Assembly (NCBI RefSeq): GCF_036588685.1
Contig: NC_086374.1
Location: forward strand, 28,760,886-28,824,885
DNA: 64,000 nt
Origin: Mytilus trossulus
Lineage: Eukaryota > Mollusca > Bivalvia > Mytilida > Mytilidae
Direction of reading: 5' to 3'
Part shown: in pieces, positions 49,401 through 58,400 of the stretch
How the letters are laid out: every line of letters starts with the position of its first letter
How positions within the stretch are numbered: position 1 is the first letter of the stretch
Program-made: the position numbers and the translations under genes
The notes under the pieces: generated by a model
Told to the model about the DNA's origin: nothing
Database searches by the model: none
The model's input: the letters and a program-made list of their open reading frames with translations, nothing else

Positions 49401-52400
49401 CAAAGCCATTAACAACTGATAAAAAAATCATGCCTCTCAGACTAAGCCTGGTATTCTTGATAGTTATATCCAGGCTGTTTCGGTGATCAAATCGTAACAA
49501 AAATTGAATCTCTGAACAAAATTCTAAATAGTAAACTTCTACCAAAAACGAAAAACCACAAAAAAGCTGAATTCCGCGGAAAAAGTCAAAACGGAAACCC
49601 CATAATCAAGTGGCAAAATCAAAAACTCAAACAATTCAAACGAATGAGCAGCAACTGTCGTATCTCTAAAGTAAAAAATGGTGGTTTAAATCTCGTTTTA
49701 TAGTTAACTAAACCTCTCACTTGTAAAATTTCATGATATAATCCCAAATTGATTTGGAATTAAAGACGAAAACTTTTTGCTACAGGTAAACAATGATATA
49801 ATAGATTTAAACATTCGATTTACAGTTAGTTCTCATGAGTATACACGAATAGTTGTCGCTATTTTTTTTTATTTTTTTTTATCGTACATCATCTTTGAAA
49901 ATAGCCCTTCAAGATGCATCAGTTTAAACGTTCCAATTTTAAACGGACTGTAAGAACTCTGTCCAATACCACAGTTAACCATGATTTAACTGTGATAACT
50001 TAAGGACACCTAATCAATGGTGTACACTAGTATATCTCGTTATTTAATGCCTGTTAGAGCTTTATATACAGGTTTTTATTCACACCCATACTTTTAATCA
50101 TTTGATTTTTTACTACTTGTAGAAAATGCTTTTCGTATGTTGGTAAAATTTCGAAAAGTCCACAAATAATAGGGTTGGCCAACAGCTGTGTAAACGTATG
50201 TATTGGACATTTATGTTTTTGTTTCTTTGACAATAAGGACAATGATTATTTTCATTGTTATTCTAATTTCATATAATATGATTTACATCAAGGAATACAA
50301 TTGTCTTTATATCAGAGAAAGGCAAAAGACGCAAAGGAACATTCAAATATAACAATATGTCCTCTTCAAAGCATTATATATAGTTTATAATTTCATTTAA
50401 ATGAAAATCTTTCAAATAATTGAAATGATACCTAATATTCTTAAAAAAAAACAGAAAAAAAAGACAGGTATGAATAGAACTTATAGAAAGAGCTCGAGTG
50501 TAATATTATCTTTACAGAATTTAGATTTTATCAAATTTCACGAGGAGAAAAAACATAACTTCAATTTTGATTTTGTAAGTCTGTGTTCATTTGTTCAAGG
50601 GGGCGGGGGATATCCCTGCAAATTAAAAAAAATAGGACCTGATACTATGAATGATATAATGGTTCTATTTCCTATGATATTTCATGTTATATTGTTACTT
50701 TTACAGCAAGGAACAATTATGCATGAAATGCTACATGCCATTGGTTCTTGGCATGAAATGGCTCGAAAGGACCGAAACAACTATATGACTGTTGATATGC
50801 ATAATGTTATTCAAGGAGCGGGATCTAACTTCTATGTAAGACAAACAAGTGACATTACTCCTTTTGATCCAGCATCCGATATAATGTATGGTGTGTATGT
50901 AAGTCTTATTAAGAATCAGCATTTCTTTTTTATTTTCGGGTGTCTGTTTCATTGTTTCTAAGAAAAACATCCCATTTATAAATCAGTCAGAATTCTACTT
51001 CGTCAGAGTTATATCCCCATTACGCAAGTTAATGTTTCAATCGTAAATATCGAAGCCATTGTGAGGATGACGCACTGCCAATTTAACTCCTGAAAACCAA
51101 TAAGTTTACCCACATATCACCATTACGATCCTTATATACCAGTTGTATTCTAAAAGACAATATATATACTAGCTAATGAGCACCAAATAATGTACTTGTT
51201 TGAATTAAGTCAAATAGGAAACTTATTTCTAATCGATTGTCATCAACATTTTAAAAGAAATTCAAATTAAATTCAGTGGTTGAAGACTATAAACCCGAAT
51301 TCTCACATACGATTTCAATATTTTTTCACGAAAATATGCATTTGTAAGATCCAACTTGTCGTCAAATACTTCTAGTAATTTGTTATTCGAACGCACCTAC
51401 TCGGTGTTTGTGATTCATTATAAAGGTATTTCACTTGACCCATATATTTCATTTTTTAGTACTGTGAATGTTTGATAATATAAAGTCAACCTGTAACCTT
51501 GATATATACAGATGATAGAATCTGAAGTGAGATGATGTATCAATAATCTTGCATTTTACGTTTTCAAGACAAATACTCACCACAAACACGCCCTAACATA
51601 TACAGATGCACTCGATGTTCTCTTAACGATGCAAGTGTAACCTATTTTTGGTAAAATCAAATGAATAGACACTCATGTTGTCGACTTGATATATATAATT
51701 GTTCTGTTTAGTTATGTCTTAGATACATTGAAGACTGATGCAAATTGTGTTTTTTCTGAAAAAATACATCGTAATTTATCCGAACACTATCTTTTAATTT
51801 GTTTCTATTAAATTTTGAAAGTTTTGTTACTATAGTATTAGCATGTATCGCCTTTTATAACAAAGAGCTTCGATTCTTTTGTTCTATTTCAACTGGGTTT
51901 CTGCCTGAAATGCTTAATCAGAATTATATACAAATATTAAGCTATAAATTTTGTAATATATCTTTACGAGCAGCAAATCGTTTGTTACAATTTCAAAAAC
52001 ACGAATATGTTATCGGTGTTGGTTAGCTATATACGGAAAATTCGGTTAGTAACATTAAGTTATTACATTTGATTGTGATAGCTTTGTGTTTGTGTGCCGA
52101 TATTGCATTATTTAACCTTAGTTCTAATGCAATTATTTTGTATCAGTGGTTCTGATTGGATGACAGTAAGCGTAAAATTATCTATCTCCTTGTCTATAAC
52201 GAAGGTAGCCAATATTTTGAACTGCTGAATGTATTGACATGTAACTTCTACAATAATAAGCCAGAAAAAAATCAGTTGTTGCACCTAACTATCTTCTTTT
52301 AAGAAAAAAATGTATTACATTCTGAAGCAGTAAAAAAGCTAGAAGACGACAGGTGTTTATGTTTAACGACGGAGGCATACCTATCACGTCACCTAGTGTA

Positions 52401-55400
52401 GGGAACAAAGAAGATAACATCTCTTCGCGGAAGTTTCATTAATGAAAATTACACACTGAAATAATGATCGGAATTTAATTAGGAACTTCCTTTGCATTAG
52501 AATAGAGATATATGTATTGAATTTAAAGCTTTGCGGACGTCCTTCGATAGTTTTACTGTCGCAAATAACCGTTTACCTGTCTCCGCTACGCGTCGCCAGG
52601 TAAACTAAATTTGCGACAGTAAAACTACGATGGACGTCCTAAAAGCTTCAAATACAATACAGTTATCACTTAATTACCCTATCTGACCGATACGGGGGCT
52701 GATATAGGCCTTTCGTGATTTGTTTTTATCAGAATTGATGTAAAGTCCGCGTTTATCCACTTTCGACATTGAACATTATGTAAGATTTGTCAAACTTAAT
52801 TGATTTGAAACTCAGCATAACAAAAATCTAAATTAACATTGTTATATGGTAATATTCAAACAAAATGTGTATTTTATAAATCCTTATATAAAAAGATGTA
52901 TAACAAAGTCATCCAGATGTATCACTAAATATTGCTCTAAGGTTCCCCCATAATTGTTTTCTACAGGAAAATATGTTTTTAAAAATTTCCTGACTATAGG
53001 AATATTCAATAAGCTGTTTCCTTTTAAAATATATTGATTCAATGTAATCCTCCGGTGGAGCTAGTAGTAAGTGATTTTTGTAAAAATTACACGACAAACT
53101 GGAAAATATTTAATTACAATTTTGATATTTTGGCGGTAGTATTAATACTTTGATTTAAAACTCGCTTTCTAGTCAGTGTTGGCATTTCGTATATCAATTT
53201 AAATTTGAGATCTAAACGACAGTTTGCTTCCTTCCTTAACACAGATTGACAACTTCAAACTAGAACCTATGACAAACGTTATGATATCAATTTTCCAATA
53301 TATCATCAACTGCTCAGCAGTAAACTGCCACAAAGCTTGCTATATTATTATATGATGCTCGCATAATGTGCATGATTGTTTATTGAGACAAAGATCTAAA
53401 GTCTTTAGAAAAGATAACAATAGTTTAATATGTAACATGACATTTTAACTGGTTGTGGCGGATCGCAGATACTGTATGCATAGCAGGGAACGAAAACAGT
53501 TTCGACCTATTATATTTCGCTTTTTTTTATAGAGTTTATAAGATTCCATTTGGTTATAGTTTTAGCGCCGCTTTGTCTTCTTCATGGATTTCCATGTGAT
53601 GAGGCTTGATAGACTACTGTTGCCTAAGAAATATTGCATACACGTGGCTCTTTTTAATTGATCGATGATATTTGTGTTTCTTTCTTATTCATAACACAAA
53701 AGTGCTAAGTTGATAATATTATCATTAATTTCTTTTTCCCTCATAATTTTATTTTGTTTTAGATGCATCAATATTTTTTGTAATAAAATGAATAGACTGT
53801 GATTTATTTCTTTAAAGGCAGCATATTTTTTACTGTTTTTAGTCATTCTCAAAAAATGGAGATAAAACCGAATTCTTCCATGACTGGAGACAGGAATTTC
53901 TTGCAGGAACTGGTAAAACTCTAAGTTTTTATGACATTGCTGATGTTACTGCAGCTTATGGATGTACTGGTAAGAGAAAATCGTCAATAATATTGTTTAA
54001 TTGTTGAAAGATATAACCTATGTCAGTGTTTATTACGTGTTCTGTATGAGTGGTTTTACAATAAAAACTCTCTGACAAAGTGTGTGATACATGATATGTA
54101 GATACGTAAACAATTATTCGGATTCATTTTTACAGTGAAGTATTTTGAATGTTTCGAACCCTCAATGATCAGAAAATTTACCGAAATGATTAGAGCAATG
54201 CAAAATGAAACTAAAACCGAAGAAAACACATCAACTATGAGAGGAAAAAAAAACCAAAAAAAAAAAACACCATACATACCATAAATAAAGGTATCTCCAA
54301 AAAGAAATAAAACTTTCGAACATATTTCTTATTTGTTATTTGTTATGTGTTTATAGTGAAAAAAATGTTTGCAAATGTTAGAGATTTCTTATTGGCATAG
54401 CTTCTTAAAAGATATAATTCTTTTATGTTAAAATTTCAAACGATATTTTTGTAATTGGTCTTATTTCCGCATTTTCAGTTATTTTATAATTTAGAAAATA
54501 AGGATCATGAGGTTTCTTGCCCCATTTTTCAAATTTATCCCAATAACATGTTATCTGTACTTCTATTTTAGATTCGTGTGTCTCACCACCTACCTGTCAG
54601 CACGGAGGATTTGTTGATCAAACATGTTCATGTGCTTGTCCTCCAGATTTAACTGGCACTGTTTGTCAACAACTTGATCAAAGTAGTTGTATGTAAATTC
54701 TGAATATATAGTGCCTTCACCCGTAGTGTGATGCATTGAACATTTTTCTTTTACATATATAATGAAATGAAACATGAAACATGAAAACTTAATTAAACGC
54801 CTATTTCTACATATACAATATGTATTCAATGGCGTTGTACATAAATGACATATAAAATACAAAAATACTAAACAAAAATACAATATGTATGTACAATACC
54901 AAAAATTGAAAATTTATACTGTGATACACAAGAAAAAAGTCAGAAAAGTTCAAAATAATTTTGGAAGTACAATGTCTTCAACCGACATTTAAAAATATCC
55001 AAAGATTCAGAGTTTCTTACATTTGTACCTAGTTCATTCCACAATTTTGGCCCAATAGTACTAAAGCTTCTATCTGAAAAAGTTTTCTTTTTGTTATATG
55101 GGACTGCATAACAACCAATAGATGACTCTGACGACCTTAATGAACGTTTCGACACTTGAGGATTTAACAAATTGATCAAATATGACGGTGCATTACCTAC
55201 ATGACAGTTGTACATATATGTTAAGATTTTAAATGTAATTCTGGCTTTGATCGGAAGCCAGTGTAAGTCAAACAATGCCTGCTTGGCACTGTCATACTTA
55301 GAACGGTTTAACACAAGTTTGGCACACATATTCTCGTATATCCTAGTATCCAGTGTTTTCTCTTTCGTGAAAATAAAACTTCAAATAATTCCTGCTTCAG

Positions 55401-58400
55401 AAGTACTTTAAATTTATGCATGTATCATCATCTGGAACACTCAAAAACAAAAAAATTGAATGTAAGGAATTTACAGATAAGGAAAAACGCTAGAAGCTAT
55501 CTGAATAAGGGAAATAAAAAGAATAGCACAGTCAATTTAAGTCAGTATTGCCTGATTGATTTGGAATTGTAATTTCTTAGTAAATCGTTATTCATCAAAG
55601 TGGGGGTTTAGTATTAATATATATTCTATATTATAATAGTCATGTTAGTAACTAGACACCGACTTGAGCTGATGATACACCCGGAAACTAACAGTCTTCC
55701 AGCAGTATAATCAACCCAGTTAATAAATTTATTCATAGATTTTTGTAGCATTGGGATATTATTTTTCATGTATGGATAAAAGTTGAAAAAAAGGTAAGAT
55801 TTGAAACTTGAAAAAGTAATGATTCATAGAATTAACGCAAACATTTAAGATAAAAACGAATCATTAATTGATTTAGAAATTGATGTTGTATATGATAGAA
55901 ACGGCGGTTATTTTGAATTATTGAAATGACATAGGAATGTATTAATACTGATTTCAGCCAATTGTGGAGGTACTATTAATATAGCAGGTGGTGAAACATT
56001 TTTTCTGACGTCACCAAATTACCCATCGAATTATGACACCGGTTTGAAGTGTGTATGGTTCATACAGGTAGGTATTGTTAAACAACTTAAATCACATAAA
56101 AATATATTTAATAGGCAGAAGTAAGTTTTGTTTTTATATGTGAGTATAGTATTGAATACATGTTAACAGAGGTATTTGTGAAGATTCCAGAGCGATATTT
56201 GTATCCTTTGATTATTACCTTTGATTAATGAATTTGATCTACTGTTAAAAATAGTTTCAGAGGTTCCTTTTTTTTTTTTTAAAGATATAGCAACTGTTGT
56301 ATGTAAATTATGAATACTATGTTTTTGGTTGTTCGGTGTTTGTCCAAGGCTCCGTGTTGAAGGCCATACTTTAACCCATATTTTATTTTGACTTTTATAA
56401 ATTGTGACTTGAATGAATAGTTGTGTTATTGGCACTCATATCACTGCTTCTTACTTATATTTATGTAGACGAAATACACGTCAAATTAAGCAAATTATAA
56501 TCCAAATACTTGCTTGAATGGGTTATTTAAAGTCTTAATCATTTTACAGGGAGATCCTGGCAACCATATAAGAGCAACTGTTACCGATATGGATGTAAGC
56601 CATAACAAAAATACTTGCTATCACTGGATAGAAATGGTTTATTACCTCCTTGCCAACAAAGGTCCAGAGTACGTTATGTAATCTATATGTACGGAACAAA
56701 GTCATATAAGATAATTGCTTATGTTGTTAAATTAACAATGAAATTATTAAAATATTCAAACAAATATTGAAGGTGAATCTTACAAAGAGGCATAACACAG
56801 TCGCAGTCAAATTCTTATCGTTTAGAATGCTATAAGCGTGCAGAAATATGTAGTGAACTACGTTGTGACCTTCAACCTTTCATGATCATTGCAATTAATT
56901 AATTACTGATGTTCATTACCTGAGTTTTTTAAAAACAAATCGTCCAACAAATGATACTGCAATTTCTAAAGTTTTTATGCTTATCAACAGTGTTTTATTT
57001 TTAGGCGATGTGGTACTACGGACCATGAAGTCTGGGATACATCTTCCGAGGGAGAAATGAATACAATGATAATTAAATTTGACAGTTTTGTGGGAAGTGA
57101 TAAGGCGACCGCAAAGGGATTCAATATAACATTAGAATCAATTGGAACAGGTCGGTTAAAAGTATATCTAATTATCGTTTTTTGTAACTGTGGCCAAGTT
57201 GTTAACTATTTCAAAAAAGGCAATTCGTTTCCTTATATGATATTGTTTAAAATATGTTTTTGTGTATATGCGTATCATAGTATATTAAGATTATCTAAAA
57301 GTTCGGCAGTTTGGTAAGCATCACAGACACTCTAGGATAAAAGTGATCGGTATATGTCAAAGATGTGCTACATGAGCAAGGCCTTTTTATGAAAATACTA
57401 TAATTCTTGTTGTGTTTGAAAGGGTGCTCAAATATCAAATATTTATCGATTCCTTATTTTTCGCGACTGGAATTTTTAATTCTCATTTCATGATATTATT
57501 CCATTTAGAGAATGTCATTCTTAAGAAAATATGACCATTTAATGGTTCTGCATTTGTTTTACTTAAAACCAATTGAATATGCACAAAATTGATTTAAAAA
57601 AAATCCATAATTGAGTAAAAGACATTGATTAAAGTTGATGCTTAGTTATGAAGTATATGAATCTAATAATCTCAATATATTTCAAATATCCGCATCCGTA
57701 AACTCTTTCAAGTGTTATGTACCCTTTGGAAAGTCTCAGCTTTTTAGGAGCTTATCACATATAGTCTATACCAAAGTAAACAGATTCAAGATATTTTTTT
57801 TCAATTTGGTTGACACGTGTTAAATAAGATTATAAGTGAAAAGCAAACACTATAACATTCCGTGCAAATAGTCCAGTAAATGTTAAAATTAATTTGTATG
57901 TATATGTATTTATTTTTACAGTCGGTGTTGATCAACAATACGATAGACAAAGATGAATGTTTGTGATATAATTGCCAATGGCATAATAATCTAACGTCCA
58001 ATTTATACAATAAATAGCTATTAGAACATACTCACCCCTTCTCGTCCAATGGAAAGTCAGTTTTTCCCCCATAATTTTCATAGTACATGGTGTTCAATGC
58101 ACTATGAAATGCTATATATGAATGACTTTTTATTGTCAGTTAATAATGAAAGTGAACTCTTAAAAACTGCACTAACGAAGTGTACAATCCCATCAGGCAT
58201 TTTCCATTTGAAAAGATCTAGAGCCTACTGATTAAAGATAAAAGAACTAATTTAAAATCAAAACATTTTCATACATTTTCGAACAGTACACATATAAAAA
58301 TAAACGAAAACAATTTGGCTAAGGATGTAGGTCAAATAAAATTAATTTAATTTATATACCTGACATTTGAGGGATTTTTTTTCTTTCAAGGAAACAATGC

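Noticed and set aside
50401..50706. Upstream part of the ORF containing the astacin active site
   Set aside because: Lysine-rich low-complexity and T-rich sequence before a clear acceptor at 50705-50706; not part of the protease as read.
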